Shown here: positions 37,146-49,717 of the stretch, one piece after another | Layout: every line of letters starts with the position of its first letter | Numbering within the stretch: the first letter of the stretch is position 1 | NCBI RefSeq assembly: GCF_000224145.3 | Contig: NC_020172.2 | Coordinates: 315,001 to 379,000, forward strand | Direction of reading: 5' to 3' | DNA length: 64,000 bases | Origin: Ciona intestinalis | Lineage: Eukaryota; Chordata; Ascidiacea; Phlebobranchia; Cionidae | Made by a program: the position numbers and the translations under genes | Notes under the pieces: generated by a model | What the model was told of the DNA's origin: nothing | Database searches by the model: none | Seen by the model: only the letters and a program-made list of their open reading frames with translations

Positions 37146-37800
37146 TGAATGTTAAATTTAATTTGCGACTGTTTGCTCCCTAGTCATCTATGACTACCTC
37201 ATCACACTATACGATGATCAAAACAAGTCGAGGAGCAAATCCGTCACTTTGAATTAGTTTGTTAGGCGGTTAGAGAGGCCTTTGTCTGAACTGTGTTAAA
37301 GTATGCACAACCTCGACCTTTTGTGCTAGAATAGAACAGTTAACTCTAACAACAAAAGACCATTTAAAGACTTTTTAGGAAATTAAAAACAGGCGAGCGT
37401 CTAATGTAACTGACTTTCTTTAAGGTATTGAAGTTTCTTTAAGGTATCAGTGTATACACTTCATTAACAATCATCTAAACAAGTAAACGTGGTCACTCAA
37501 ATTTTGCTTAGTCAGTTTTTACCAGTTGAACTCGCCGTGATTCTTATCTACGAGGTCTTGTTGGACGTTCGTTTAACAAAAGAAAACAACAAAAGACACC
37601 GATGTAATCTGATAGTAAAGAAAGAAACGCCAGTACAGGTCAGCGCAGATGTTTCGTGGCCGTCTTCAAATATTTGTTTATTTGCTGTCGATAAAGCACC
37701 AGATAAACTAAGAATTTTGGAAAAAGTAGCATGTCTCCTTCGCTTGGGAAAACGACGGCGGAATTTTCATTTCGGACACTTATTTAAAGCTTCAATAAAA

Positions 37801-40800
37801 ATGAAGGCATTGTACGAAGTAGTTGCACTCAGTATTCTGTTTGGTTTGGTCTGTATAGAAGCCGCTAAGGATTTATACTTGTCTTGTAACGATGCGTGTT
37901 TCGATAAATTGAAACCACAAAGTGGACTTCAGATGTGCAACGTCACCAGTAAGTGAAATTTTACTTGAAGTTTTCAATAAGTGACCTTAAATGCTGGGTG
38001 CGTATAACCGTTTGAAGATTTCAGGAAAACGTATATGGTCTGCATGAATTATCAAATAGTTAAAGGCGTGCAACAAAGAGTGTTAACTGCAAAATTTGAG
38101 TTTTGCAGGTACTTTCTTTCGATTTGATAACTATATAGTACATTGTTGTCTATTCTATATGTAAGGGAACTCATAGACGTGCAACATATTAGACTACATG
38201 TATATATAGTAGGACGGGGGAAGAAGGGACAACTTTACCACATAATATGCAAATATTCTGATCGTGTTTTAAACTATTAAATACGGTGTATGGAACTCGC
38301 GAGAATACGGATTTATAATTCTTTAAATGTTCTTTGTTTGCTACCAAATCGGACGAGAAAACAGAATGAAAAGGTGTCTCATCTTTCCCCACTCTACTAT
38401 ATTATATGTGAAACTTTCCTCTATGTTAAGGCGGGTATCCTGACGATAATCGACCAGATTCTGTACCAATGCCAAAAGCTTACTGGAAAAAGAATTGCTC
38501 TTGGTACATAGCGACATTGGCGAATGACGATCGAGTTATTGCTTTGAACTTATCTTGGAAAGAACCAGGTAATTACCATGGTTTTACTTGTTTCTTAATT
38601 TACTATGCTTCATTGGGTTCGAATTAAGATTTGCGATTTAAACCTTGGTGCATGTCGCGGTTTTTGTATAGCACTGTGAGGTAAGATGGTTCACATTTAG
38701 CACATAATATCAAAACATGTTTTAAACAACCAACAACGACCTATGAGAGTCGTAAGCTTACGGTTTTATATTTCATTGAATGTTTTTGTTTACTACCAAA
38801 GAGGTCGAGAAAATATAATAAAAACCCTATTTATATAAAACTCTAAAAAAATCTTCTCCCATCCTACTAAATACAACTCTGTCAACTACACTTGGGCAGT
38901 TCTCTATACTGGATCTTGCCTTCTGGTACTGATTATTAGATTGTATATACATTTACTGGACTTAGCTCACACAATATAACACATCCTGTTCAGTAATCAC
39001 GTGACTGTAGGGACAACTGTGTTGTTGTGGTCTTACAAAATAATTTGCGTAAATAAGAAACAACGTTTTCTAACTCCTTAAAAAATAAGCAACATGATGG
39101 AAATATCTACAGCAAGGATTCTACTCTGTATTTACTTTCTGAGCATCAAATCAAACAGTTGTTTTGTGCTTTAAAATAAACTGAGGCGTTATAAAGATTC
39201 GACAGCAGACGTTACCCATCAGAAACGGCCATTACGTCAATATTTATGTATAGTAAAGTTCTCCTGTGGGATCTCGTTTATAAAGAATAAAATAAATAAA
39301 ACAAGAAGTTGTAACTTGTTGCGGGCCAGATGTCGGGTGGAAAAAATATAAACAAACCAAGACACAATTAAGTGAACGTAGTTTTGTTGTAAGAGTGGTT
39401 TACGATTACAATAAACCGAAATCACGTGTATGGGTAATATATTACAACTGAAATATTACAATAGTAGTTTAAATAAAACTAAACCTCATACAGGCCGTAG
39501 AATTGGACACAAATTTCACCGAGGTTACAGCGTTAACATTCTACCTGAAGCATCTATTGCTAACAGCAACTTCCTGTTCCAAATAAAGTACCACAAGAAA
39601 GATTTAAACAGGTTTTCCATGGTAAGCATAATACAAAGTACCAACTGTATAGTTTTTACCTATATGAAAGATATTAAATCTTCATGCAATAATAAGCAAT
39701 GTGCCCTATATATGCGCTTAAGCGATAATTTTTCTTTTAATTATTGAATTTTTAAAACACCCTTTGCCCTCTTATTTATAAAGGGTTAATCAGATGTCGT
39801 TTGGTTGTTGTTGCTTATATTTCAGCACTTAACTTATCTGTTGCTGAACATACAGGCGTAACCGATTGAGCAGCTTATGATATATTACCTACTGCCCCAT
39901 TCAATACAAACTTATACTATACCAACAAAATGATTAAAAATTAACTGTAACTGCAAATAAAGAGGCTCTAACTGTATTAATTGTGTTCAAAAAAACAAAA
40001 TTCTACTCATGAAACCAAAATAATAGATTATAAAGGGCATTATTCCTCTTATTTTCTAAGTAGTTAAGTATACTCCTAGGCCGTGTATTAAGTAGGGCGT
40101 AGGCCGTAGGCCGTAGGCCGTAATAGGTCATGGTATACCAGTGTTTTAGTTTTACTGTGACACATATACAACGTTCATTTAAATATAGCTTTTACGAATT
40201 TGTCGATCATAAATCTAACAGCCCACCTATACAACTGGTTAAATCTACCAATATTTATTTAATCATAAATTATATAGGTTTTTAATTTGATTAACGCTGG
40301 CACAGTCCTGCTGTTATGTTTTAGATTTCCAATACACTTGCTGGCAACAACACTTTATATAAATGTAACTATATATTTTCGTACGAAAAATAATTTATGA
40401 ACAAATGTAGCAGTCTGGGGAAGATGAGACACATATTCATTTTAACTTCTCCTCCCATTTGCTAGTAAATAAAGAACATTTAAAGAAATATATACCCGTA
40501 CCCTGCTTACTCCCAGTATAGACCGTTGTTAATTGTTTGAAACTCGATCGGTAAATTTGGAAAATATGTACTAAAGGCGTCCCGTTTTCCCCTACCTTAC
40601 TATACGATTGTTCTAACATTTACTAATATTTACGCATCGTTTATTCTTCCACATTTGTGTCATGGCAGGTGCACATGAATTACAAATGTTACGGACTTAA
40701 CCCAGAGAACGAAATTACACCCGGAAAGAACTATTACATCATGCTACGTACACTTCCTATGCATAAGGACTACACGGAAACCTTATATGACAGATGTACA

Positions 40801-43789
40801 GTTTACATACCAGGTTTGTTTAATGGATGAAACGTAAAGATACAAAAACCAAAAGAGTATGAGTCCCCTACAACTCCTTGCCTTATCAGCTCTAAACGTT
40901 TAAGCCTTATTACCCCTGGCCACTATCACGTTAAACTGCTTATTTTTTTATTTTGAACCTTTACGTCTTTATGTATACTGTTGACATATTTGTTGAGTTC
41001 AATAATTTTTTAACTGCCTGTAAGTTTTAACGATTGATTTTCGATGTTTTACTTTTAATAATCAGATTGTGACGATAACGCGGATTTGGAAGACACAATC
41101 AACTGCAAAGGTATTTTACCAAAATAAAGTTTGTTCTGTCCTTGTCGATCATTTGCACGTTGTCTATTCTCCTTTGTGAATTAGTGCGCCAAGCGTCAGT
41201 AAGCTAAACGCTTGACAATAGTTTAAACTCGATGCTGCGACCACCGCCATGTGAGTCCTCTTAACGTTCATTCCTTCTACTTCATTTGAGATCTTCGTAC
41301 TTAACGTTCATTCTTGTTGTAACTACAATGGGTTGCACACACTGTAACTGGTAAGCGGACACGAGGTGTATGAAATAGAACACTCATTATATACGCATAC
41401 AGTATTTATGTGGTCTTCCAGATAGGCCAACGTCCTAGAGTTCTTAAAAAAGTGTTGCTATATGTAGGTGATGAGGAATATTATGAATATTACGAAGATG
41501 CTTTCTCAACAACCACAGTATACACGACGACAATAACCAAAAGTAAACAGCATATTTATTGTTCAATGGTAGGGTGGGGGGAGACGGGAAACATTTAGCA
41601 CATAACATCTATGTGTTCTGGTCGCGTTTTAAACAATTAACAGCGGTCTATAGCAGTCGTGAGGATACAGTTTTATAATTCTTTGAATGTTCTTTGTTTA
41701 CTACCAAATAGGACGCGAAAATAGAATGAAAAGTGTCCCATCTCCCCACCCACTATATTATGTGTATCATTGGTCCACTTGTGTAAAACCCCGACTTTAA
41801 AATCCTTTTTTTCACTTAAGGATGGTGCACACAGATTTCGGTTTTGTCATTTTTAGCTTACATGCATTTAAACGCAATAAAACGAATAATTGTGTAGAAC
41901 AAGGATATCGGAAACTTGAAAAAAAAGATTGATAAATATTTTTGTATGTTTATTACATCTTACAAATCGTACAAAACAGCTATAATGACATCTTCATAGT
42001 TATTTCATATTTCAATCTTAATAGCCACATCGCCACCGATTGTCCATAGTTGTTGCGGCGGTGTATTCGTTGCTTCTACTATTGTTATCACAATGATGTT
42101 TTTCCTATTTGGGATGACGATCTATCTTTGCTTCGTGTTCTTTTGTCGAGCGGCATCTAAAGAAAACGAACCAGGTAAACTTTGCAATATATATGTCCGC
42201 GCCGTTGCACAGTTGGTGGGCCGCCTGCTGCCTCTAATCCAGAGGTTATAGGGTTCAGGGCACGTTGTTGCCAACGTATATGTGTCTTTGCTGGGCAAGA
42301 CAGTTAACAGTAATTGCTCCAACCCAGTAGTCACTAATGGTTTGTTTAAGTTTAAACTTGGACGAAACTTGTCAGCCATGCATAAACAACGATCACTTAT
42401 AGAGTTACAATAAGTGGCAACTCGGGCACGATGTAAAAACTCGTGTTAAAATGATGAAATTGCTTGAAAAGCAAGAATAATTCGATATTCATAAGTTTTG
42501 CGTTGATACATAATTACAATCCCAATAGAAAATGCTTTTAATTGAAATAACAGTAGGCTAGCATGCGCGAATATTACGGTTTACTGCTCACTCCTGCTGC
42601 TAGTGGCGAGAATACGTCTAGATAAGACGTTGGCAGTCATTACTATACAACTCATTGCTGGCATATTTATTAATACTTAAAACCAAACCATTTTTAGATA
42701 ATAAGACCAAGACCGTGTTAATGGTAATGAGTTGCCATGACAACCAACCATCAAAAGTACAAGCGGCTGATCGGTTAGCTGATTGCCTCAACAGAGTTGG
42801 AATGGACGTCACGTTCAGTTTGTGGAAAATGACAGAAATAACTCCGATCGGAGCAAGTCGGTGGATATGTAATAATATTGCTTCGTATGATCATGTTGTC
42901 ATCTTGTTTTCCAGTCATAAGCAAAGTAACAGGTAAAGCACAAATTGTATGTTGCGCGTTTTCACAACTGTCATAATTATATTGCTATTTAATCTCATTT
43001 CTGCTGTGCGGCGTCGTGGCACACAATGTGGATGAAACGGTCACTTCCCAAACCGACCGGTCACTAAAAATGGGTTCTGCAAATAATCAGACCTATTACA
43101 CACAGAAAAAAACAATCACCCACAAAAAACAAACTGTATGAAATAAAACACCCGTGTTAAAGAGTTTGACCTTGCCCGTTCAAGCGACGAGAAATAAGTC
43201 ATTTTTTCACTCATTTGTTAAGATCATTTTATTGTAATCGGAGACACAAATAACACGTGTAATGAATATTTACCGCGATACAACATACAGTAAGATAGGA
43301 CAAGAAGATGGGACACCTTTAGAAAATAATATCCAAATATCCTGATCGTGTTTTTAACAATTAACAACGGTTTATGGGAGTCGTGAGGATACAGTTATAT
43401 AATTTTTTGAATGTTCTTTGTTTACTACCCAATGGGACGAGAAAATAGACTGAAAAGGTGTCCCATCTTCCCCCACCCTACTATATAATAAATAATATAT
43501 ATTTTTCAGGGACTCCGATTTGACCGACAGCGACCTTTATCCAGTTGTTTATAACATGATACGGAATGGAAAGTTAAAAGATTTTTCGTTTGTTAGTTTA
43601 ATGCCTTCTGAAAAGAAAATTTATTCATTTTTCGTTCAGCCTCGCCTCTATTTCATTCCGAACGAGTTTATAGGACTTGTTAGAAATATATCCAACAGGT
43701 TTAACAATCAGAGAATTCTAAGATCACACAAGATCTTGTTAAAGGCTTTGAAAGAAATTGAATACAGCAATCAGTTAATGGTGTTGTAA
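37801..43789 (+). CDS. IL-17 receptor-like protein 4 with SEFIR split over two exons
   Basis: Nine exons (37801-37948, 38431-38568, 39494-39621, 40669-40813, 41066-41110, 41468-41542, 42025-42174, 42698-42932, 43510-43789) give 447 residues. Signal peptide MKALYEVVALSILFGLVCIE, then an ectodomain with the same exon phases as genes 1-3 and an LPMHKDYTE counterpart of YAMPVYEE, a Tyr/Glu-rich stalk, one membrane helix in exon 7, then SEFIR (VLMVMSCHDNQPSKVQAADR, then DVTFSLWKM, then YDHVVILFSS). SEFIR is interrupted by an intron absent from genes 1-3. The frame is open 312 bp upstream, but the start at 37,801 is preferred because it opens the signal peptide. Several introns carry palindromic MITEs next to splice sites. 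Codon choice looks less AT-biased than in genes 1-3. Confidence 0.88.
38207..38400. mobile_element. Palindromic ~195 bp MITE (intron 1 of receptor gene 4)
   Basis: Purine-rich left end TAGTAGGACGGGGGAAGA and pyrimidine-rich right end ATCTTTCCCCACTCTACTA are inverted repeats, target TA. Family core: ACCAAAT-GGACGAGAAAA. The right end is 30 bp before the exon at 38431. It resembles the Ciona MITE Cimi-1 as I recall it. Confidence 0.85.
38669..38869. mobile_element. Palindromic MITE (intron 2 of receptor gene 4)
   Basis: Left end GTGAGGTAAGATGGTTCACA, right end CTTCTCCCATCCTACTA. The left end contains GGTAAGAT, a splice-donor-like variant of the terminus. Confidence 0.75.
40092..40125. repeat. 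Short tandem repeat, GTAGGCC unit
   Basis: About four copies of a 7-base unit in intron 3 of receptor gene 4. Confidence 0.8.
40408..40602. mobile_element. Palindromic MITE (intron 3 of receptor gene 4)
   Basis: Inverted relative to the 38.2 kb copy, ends CAGTCTGGGGAAGATGAGAC and CCCGTTTTCCCCTACCTTAC. It stops 66 bp before the exon at 40669. Confidence 0.8.
41568..41756. mobile_element. Palindromic MITE (intron 6 of receptor gene 4)
   Basis: Begins GTAGGGTGGGGGGAGACGGG, 25 bp after the exon 6 donor, and ends CCATCTCCCCACCCACTATA. Confidence 0.85.
42193..42420 (+). mobile_element. SINE in intron 7 of receptor gene 4
   Basis: Head with GGCCGCCTGCTGCCTCTAAT and GGGTTCAGGGC, middle GCTCCAACCCAGTAGTCACT. 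A second, more decayed copy lies at about 43,005-43,200 in intron 8. Confidence 0.75.
43288..43483. mobile_element. Palindromic MITE (intron 8 of receptor gene 4)
   Basis: Ends CAGTAAGATAGGACAAGAAG and CCATCTTCCCCCACCCTACT. The right end is 26 bp before the last exon at 43510. Confidence 0.85.
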
Positions 43790-44197
43790 GCACTTCGTAA
43801 AATATTCAAAATGCGCTTATTTTGTTGTCGCTGTAATATAATTGACTTGCAATTATATTTTTTTGTAAAAATTCATTAATTTTCAAAATATAAGTGTTCT
43901 CTCCGCACTTGTTGTTTTTTTAAGTAGAAGTGACAAACTTATAGAATATCACTCGTGTGCAAAATCTAGTCAGAATAAGTAACGCCGAATGCAGCAATCA
44001 GTTATTTAATTACTCATCGCTTCAATAAATAAATGATACATTTGAAATATAAACAAATTAGTGGAAAGCAATTTTATGGAGGTTTACGTTTAATTATAAA
44101 TTTTAAACTATCTACAACATTTATGGTGAACAAAAACGGATTTTATCAAACTCTGAGCCCGGCCGTTTTGTATGTAAATTGGAATCCAAGCATGATA

Positions 44198-44372
44198 TAG
44201 TACTGGGAGTAAGATAGGACATTTTTAGCACATACTATTCAAATATCCTGATCATATATTAAATAATTAATAACGGTGTATGTAGTAAGGCAACGGTTTC
44301 GTAATGGTTTGAATATTCTTTGTTTACTACCAAATGGGACGGAAAAATATAATGAAAAAGTGTCCTATATTG
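44198..44372. mobile_element. Palindromic MITE, first copy of duplicated flank
   Basis: Starts TAGTACTGGGAGTAAGATAG. The right end is decayed. Its sister copy is at 45,653. Confidence 0.7.
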
Positions 44373-44580
44373 CTTAAAATATTTATGAATCACATCGATA
44401 CTTGTAAAACTACATAATTAAAACCTTGTACGCGTTTTTGTAAGCACATACAACTTTATGGGTGTTTGTTTTTATGTTTACCTGTTTGTGCAATCTCGTT
44501 TTGACATAATCCACAAATAGCATAGAAGCATTTTAAACCTCATACACGACTTCCATGAACGGATGTTTCATTGTTTAAAA

Positions 44581-44882
44581 CAGTGTTTTTCAACCTTTTT
44601 AGCTTACGGACCAGTAAAATTTCGAAACAAATTTTGCCGACCGGTGGCCTTTCAAAAATCAATCCAAAATATAATTACGTCCGAAATAGACCACGGACTC
44701 TATGTTACGTCACAGTGCTGCAAATTACGGAACTGGCGAAGTTCTAAATCAGTTTAAAATTTTATGTTTTATTTCTTTAATCAATGTACAAGACTTAAAA
44801 ATCTTGCGTTTTGCAATTGAGACATACAATTGCAATATATTTGGCAGGAAAGTTGACGCGGACCGGCAGTTGAGAACCACTA
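44581..44882. mobile_element. Short hAT element, absent from the sister copy
   Basis: 302 bp with hAT-like ends: CAGTGTTTTTCAAC at the left, and TAGTGGTTCTCAAC read inward from the right. The flanks are an imperfect 8 bp duplication (GTTTAAAA and GCTTAAAC). The paralogous or allelic site near 46,035 is empty (TTGTTTAAACTACG), which dates the insertion after the two copies separated. No transposase frame. Confidence 0.75.
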
Positions 44883-44924
44883 GCTTAAACACGATCGGTA
44901 TATTTATATTGTGCTAAAAATGTC

Positions 44925-44974
44925 NNNNNNNNNNNNNNNNNNNNNNNNNNNNNNNNNNNNNNNNNNNNNNNNNN
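44925..44974. other. Assembly gap (50 N) before a second copy of the gene 4 last exon
   Basis: Run of N. Sequence resumes at a point equivalent to 43,552 inside the last exon of receptor gene 4. Confidence 0.99.
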
Positions 44975-46100
44975 CATGATACGGAATGGAAAGTTAAAAG
45001 ATTTTTCGTTTGTTAGTTTAATGCCTTCTGAAAAGAAAATTTATTCATTTTTCGTTCAGCCTCGCCTCTATTTCATTCCGAACGAGTTTATAGGACTTGT
45101 TAGAAATATATCCAACAGGTTTAACAATCAGAGAATTCTAAGATCACACAAGATCTTGTTAAAGGCTTTGAAAGAAATTGAATACAGCAATCAGTTAATG
45201 GTGTTGTAAGCACTTCGTAAAATATTCAAAATGCGCTTATTTTGTTGTCGCTGTAATGTAATTGACTTGCAATTATATTTTTTGTAAAAATTCATTAATT
45301 TTCAAAATATAAGTGTTCTCTTTGCACTTGTTGTTATTAAGTAAAAGTGACAAACTTATAAAATATCACTTGTGTGCAAAATCTAGTCAGAATAAGTAAC
45401 GCCGATGATTGCATCAATCAGTGATCTAAGAGTATACGCTTTCAAAAATAAATGATATAATTGAATCATAAACTATTTAGTGGAAAGCAATTTTATTCAG
45501 GTTTACGTTATGTAATTATAAATTTGATTTAAATCTCTTTTTTTTGTAATTATAAATTTTAAACTCTCCACAACATTTGTGCATGGTAAACGAAAAACAG
45601 ATTTTTATCAAAGTCTGACCCCGGCCGTTTTATGCAAATTGGAATCCATGATATAGTATTGTGGAGTAAGATGGGACATTTTTTGCACATACTATTCAAA
45701 TATTCTGACCGTGTGTTAAACAATTAACAACGGTATATGGGAGTCGTGAGGATACAGTTTAATAATGCTTTGAATATTTTTTGTTTACTACCAGATGGGA
45801 CGGAAAAATAGAAAAAAAGGCGGTGTCCTATATTGCTTAAAATATTTATGAAACACATCGATACTTGTAAAACTACATAAACCTTGTACGCGTTTTTGTA
45901 AGCACATACAACTTGTGGGTGTTTGTTTTTATGTTTGCCTGTTTGTGCAATCTCGATTTGACAGAATCCACAAATAGCATAGAAGCATTATAAACCTCAT
46001 ACACGCGACTCCCATGAACGGATGTTATTTGTTTAAACTACGACCAGGATATTTAAATATTACGTGCTAAAGGTGTCCCATCTTATCCCACAGTACAGTA
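44975..46100 (+). pseudogene. Second copy of the 3' end of receptor gene 4 (likely unmerged allele)
   Basis: From 44,975 to 45,209 the coding sequence is identical to 43,552-43,789, starting inside the last exon. The following 3' flank matches 43,790-44,560 with substitutions and small indels that increase with distance. There is no upstream exon, signal peptide or promoter. The copy lacks the 302 bp hAT element present at the equivalent place in the first copy. A true partial tandem duplication is possible; an allelic contig joined end to end is more likely, given the gap at its start. Confidence 0.7.
45653..45830. mobile_element. Palindromic MITE, sister of 44,198
   Basis: TAGTATTGTGGAGTAAGATG at the left end; same decayed right end as the 44.2 kb copy, so the insertion predates the split of the two copies. 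A separate half copy lies at 46,011-46,100. Confidence 0.7.
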
Positions 46101-48963
46101 TTTATTTTTCATTTCGAAACTCGATACTATTATTATGCTTTTGACAAATAAGTTGAATTTGTGTGCCATTGTAGAACAAAAACTTTTATCGACAGAGTTT
46201 AATATTTAGGACAATGACGTAATTCTACCTTATTACATGCAAATATTGGTTCGTGTGGCGCCAAAGAGCACTTTAAATACTCGGCTTAGTTTGAGATAAA
46301 AATAAACCATCACATTGTAAGAGGAACATATTTGTCTTCATTTCTTAAACTCAAAAAGTTATTAACTTTTGTGAGCCTAATACTAAGAAAACCAAACCTA
46401 AATCTCATTAATAATTTGACTTCAAATACCAACTTAAAAATTACGTTAGTGAATGAAAACGATCGGCTAAAATGTAGTGGCCATAAAAACATGTTCGAAA
46501 TATTTACAAAACAGTTCTGCAATTTGTACTATGTGATGGTTTAATTTCTTTTTGTAAATTGGAACATTTTGATTGAAATGTAGAAAACATCCGAATTTCC
46601 AGAATATGAATATAGTTTGCCATGATTATGACGTAACAAAACCTATGTGGTAACTGAATGCGATGTTCTATTTGAATCTGCCTTCTGGATATCGAGCTTT
46701 ACGATCGATGCGAGGGTTGTCATATGTTTGTGTTATAACATATTAAACCAATATCGGGCCCCGCCGGCTGATTTTTGGGAAGCGCTGCAAAATTAGCTTC
46801 GCGATTATGTTACGGGACAGCTGGCCAACGTGGGTCGCTTCCTTTTTGTTCATTGAAACCTAAGCCATAAACGCGAATAATACCACACGGTAAAAGGGGT
46901 ATTTATTCGGTAATTGGGAATGAATGTTTTATTGCTATGGTTTAGTATTATACATTATATTTTCAGCTATTGGTAAACCAGTATTAATTGTATTACTGTA
47001 CGCGATAACCGTTTTTTGTCACACCGGTGTGTGGGTGAGAAGTGTACAAACCTATTTTGGTTGAATATTAAATTAAATGGGCATTCTAATTTAATGGAAC
47101 GGGTCAAATATAATACAAGGCTCCCTTTACACCGGCAGGTTGGGGTCATAGACAAATCAGTGTAAGTTCACGGCAAGGTGATGGCTGGTGATAATATATT
47201 TCTACCAAATTTTAGATCTATTTAAGGAATCTATGACACATTAGATGACAATAGATTTCTAACAAGTAGTTTTTTATTTCTGGTCAGCTGTTGGCTGGAG
47301 TTATGTTTCATTTCAGTCCAATATACGCCATGTGCTATTGTTTGCACTAAAGCCAATATGTACACAATTATGTCAGAAACATCTGTCCAATATATGCGAG
47401 TATAAGATGATATTCACAATTCCTTGATAACTAAACAATTGAAATATTCACATAGGGCATTACGTATAACAGTGTGTGAGTTTGTGAAAGTTAACATAGC
47501 GTTATATTCCTCATGTGGTAAATGTAATTAAGACGAGCAAGTTTGTGTAGTTAACTTATGTGTCATTATAACCAAATAAGTTTGCCAGGAAAGCACCCTC
47601 GTTTAAACATTGATGGAATTACTAAAACCAGGCGTGCAAAAGGTCGCCTGTAGTGGTGATGAGAAAAAGGCATAGATTTGAGCTATTGATTGCTTTCGCC
47701 TATATTACCTGTGATCAGCATGTCAGTTGGGACAATGCTGATGAGTCGCGCGTATTTATGTAGCATAGGCCTGCTTCTGTTTTATTTATCTAAATACTAC
47801 TTTACTAGATGAATCTTCAACAATGGGAAAACTGCGGTGGCGTTTCTACAACTGTCAGCTCATTTTATTGTTGTTATGGCAACGTTGGTCGCACGATCAA
47901 AGCGTCATTATTGTTCTGGCGTCATTAATTGCGTCATAAAATGCCTTGTTCGTTCGGCTCGCGTCTTCATGATAATAACTTTCTTCAAGGACTTTAAGGT
48001 GTTCAACGTTTATGGTGATGTATATTACAATATTAAAACCATATATAGGTGTTAAGTGCAATTACAATTTTGACTTGTTTTGGTGCTAAATTCTAGCTAT
48101 TTTTTTTCTTTATTCATAATATATACCGGTGGGAATAGGGAATTAATATTACTTCTTGTTGACTTAATATTTACCAGTGTATACATTATGACCTAATATT
48201 TACTGTAATTGTTAGCCAAGGTGTTTTAAAGCTACTATTGAGGGAAGTGGTGAAAGCAAGTTAACCGAATGGTTTTATTGTGCAATAAATTATACCAGAT
48301 GACTTTGTAATCTGTTGTGATGCCTTCGAAGTAAAAGCGAGCAGCAGTGCGTGGACATTAATATTAAATTCAAATTAAACAAACCGTTGAGATGGCGTTG
48401 CAGTATAGTGGTTTGACCCAAATGACTCCTTGAAATCAGAGAATACTGAGTTTTGAAGCGACGATTGATTTTGTTAAAAAACATTAACCTAAGCAGCTCT
48501 AATTGAAAAATTGTAAGCGGGTTCGCAGTGTATGAATCACACCCCTGTTATGGACTTTCCTCTTGAAGATGTTTTGTCTCCTGTGATCGTTTTGTTATAA
48601 AGCACTTCCCTATACGGGAGAATTGACCTGCCACGTACGAAGCGAAATGCTGCTATTATTGTTGGTATATTTATAGAAACTTCGACAGTTAAAACTAAAG
48701 ATTTACAATTACATTGATACAGTATTTACATTCTCCAAGACTACAATGATAATAATCTTTTAATAAATATTCTGGTAAGAAATGTAGCATCACTGAATGA
48801 GTGATAATGAAGTGGTGACACGCCTCAAGAGTTTATAAAACGTATAAAAACAATCAACCGCCGCTGTAGCCAGCAGTAGCCGCACGGCATTTGTACCAAT
48901 CCATCAGTGGTGCTTTATACGGGAGCTCATCTTCCATGCTGTATATCAGAGCATCAAAAAGTA

Positions 48964-49133
48964 TAATAGGGTGGGAAAAGATGCGACACTTTTTCATTCG
49001 ATTTCCACGTTCCATTTGGTAATAAACAATAAAACATAATTATAAAACCGTATCTTCACGACTTCAGACCGTTGTTAGTTGAAAACACAGGATATTTGGG
49101 TATTATATATGTGATAAAATTGTCCCGTTATAA
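48964..49133. mobile_element. Palindromic MITE
   Basis: Left end ATAATAGGGTGGGAAAAGAT, interior in inverted order, right end TGTCCCGTTATAAT. Intergenic. Confidence 0.7.
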
Positions 49134-49295
49134 TATATGACAAGTATTGGGTAATAACATCGCTAACATACCTTTATTAATTGACAGCGTTTATATTAAA
49201 ACACACAAGTTGGGTAAATTGGGACACTTCAAAATTATTGTTAATTTTGATTACGAATTAAATTTAATATTACGAATAAAAAATGTATAAAAGTA

Positions 49296-49475
49296 TTTTA
49301 CCCTATTCTCGCGTGGCCGGAAAACGACAGTCGTTATAATATGGGTGGCATTGCACGTCGTGCCAGCGTACGAGTTACCATTTTCGACAACTCATTTAGT
49401 GACCACTGGGTTGGAGCAATTGCTGTTAAATGTCTTTCCCAAGGACACATACGTCCACAATGGTAGAAGCGCCAG
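49296..49475 (-). mobile_element. SINE, minus strand, head truncated
   Basis: CTCGCGTGGCCGGAAAACGA through GGAGCAATTGCTG to CCACAATGGTAGAAGCGCC. A separate tail fragment in plus orientation follows at about 49,640-49,700. Confidence 0.75.
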
Positions 49476-49717
49476 GGCCAGTAGGAAACCAAAATTAATA
49501 TTTAATGGGAAATACAGATTTAGTAGCTTGTTGTAATGCCATTTGAGCCTAATGCGACCACTAAAAATATATTTCACGTGCTAGCAAAACGTACTTGGTC
49601 AACAGCGAGATCGACTGACATACAAAACAAGTCCCCTAAAATAACATTCATGGTTACTCGTAAGCTGGCACTCGGCGTAGGTCCTATATACAAGTCCGTA
49701 TTATTAAACAAATAAAG

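Larger units (their letters stand above)
35408..37800. other. Intergenic region, receptor gene 3 to gene 4
   Basis: Holds the 3' UTR of gene 3, two SINE copies in opposite orientation, a tRNA-like fragment and a 50 N gap. The open frame that reads into gene 4 from 37,489 has no protein-like features before the signal peptide at 37,801. Confidence 0.55.

Noticed and set aside
37489-37800. Upstream in-frame ATG for receptor gene 4
   Set aside because: It would bury the signal peptide 104 residues inside the protein; genes 1-3 all start directly with the signal peptide.
41410-41467. Earlier acceptor (41422) for exon 6 of receptor gene 4
   Set aside because: In the required phase it meets a stop at once; the acceptor at 41467 gives an open frame with the correct phase.
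46310-46544. Overlapping open frames on both strands, with AAACCATCACAT at the left edge mirrored at the right
   Set aside because: The overlap reflects rare stops in an AT-rich stretch. The terminal mirror is only about 11 bp and the interior does not pair; no domain is seen.
47837-48055. 72-codon plus-strand frame with several GCGTCATT motifs
   Set aside because: No signal peptide, domain or splice partner that could be supported; intergenic chance frame.
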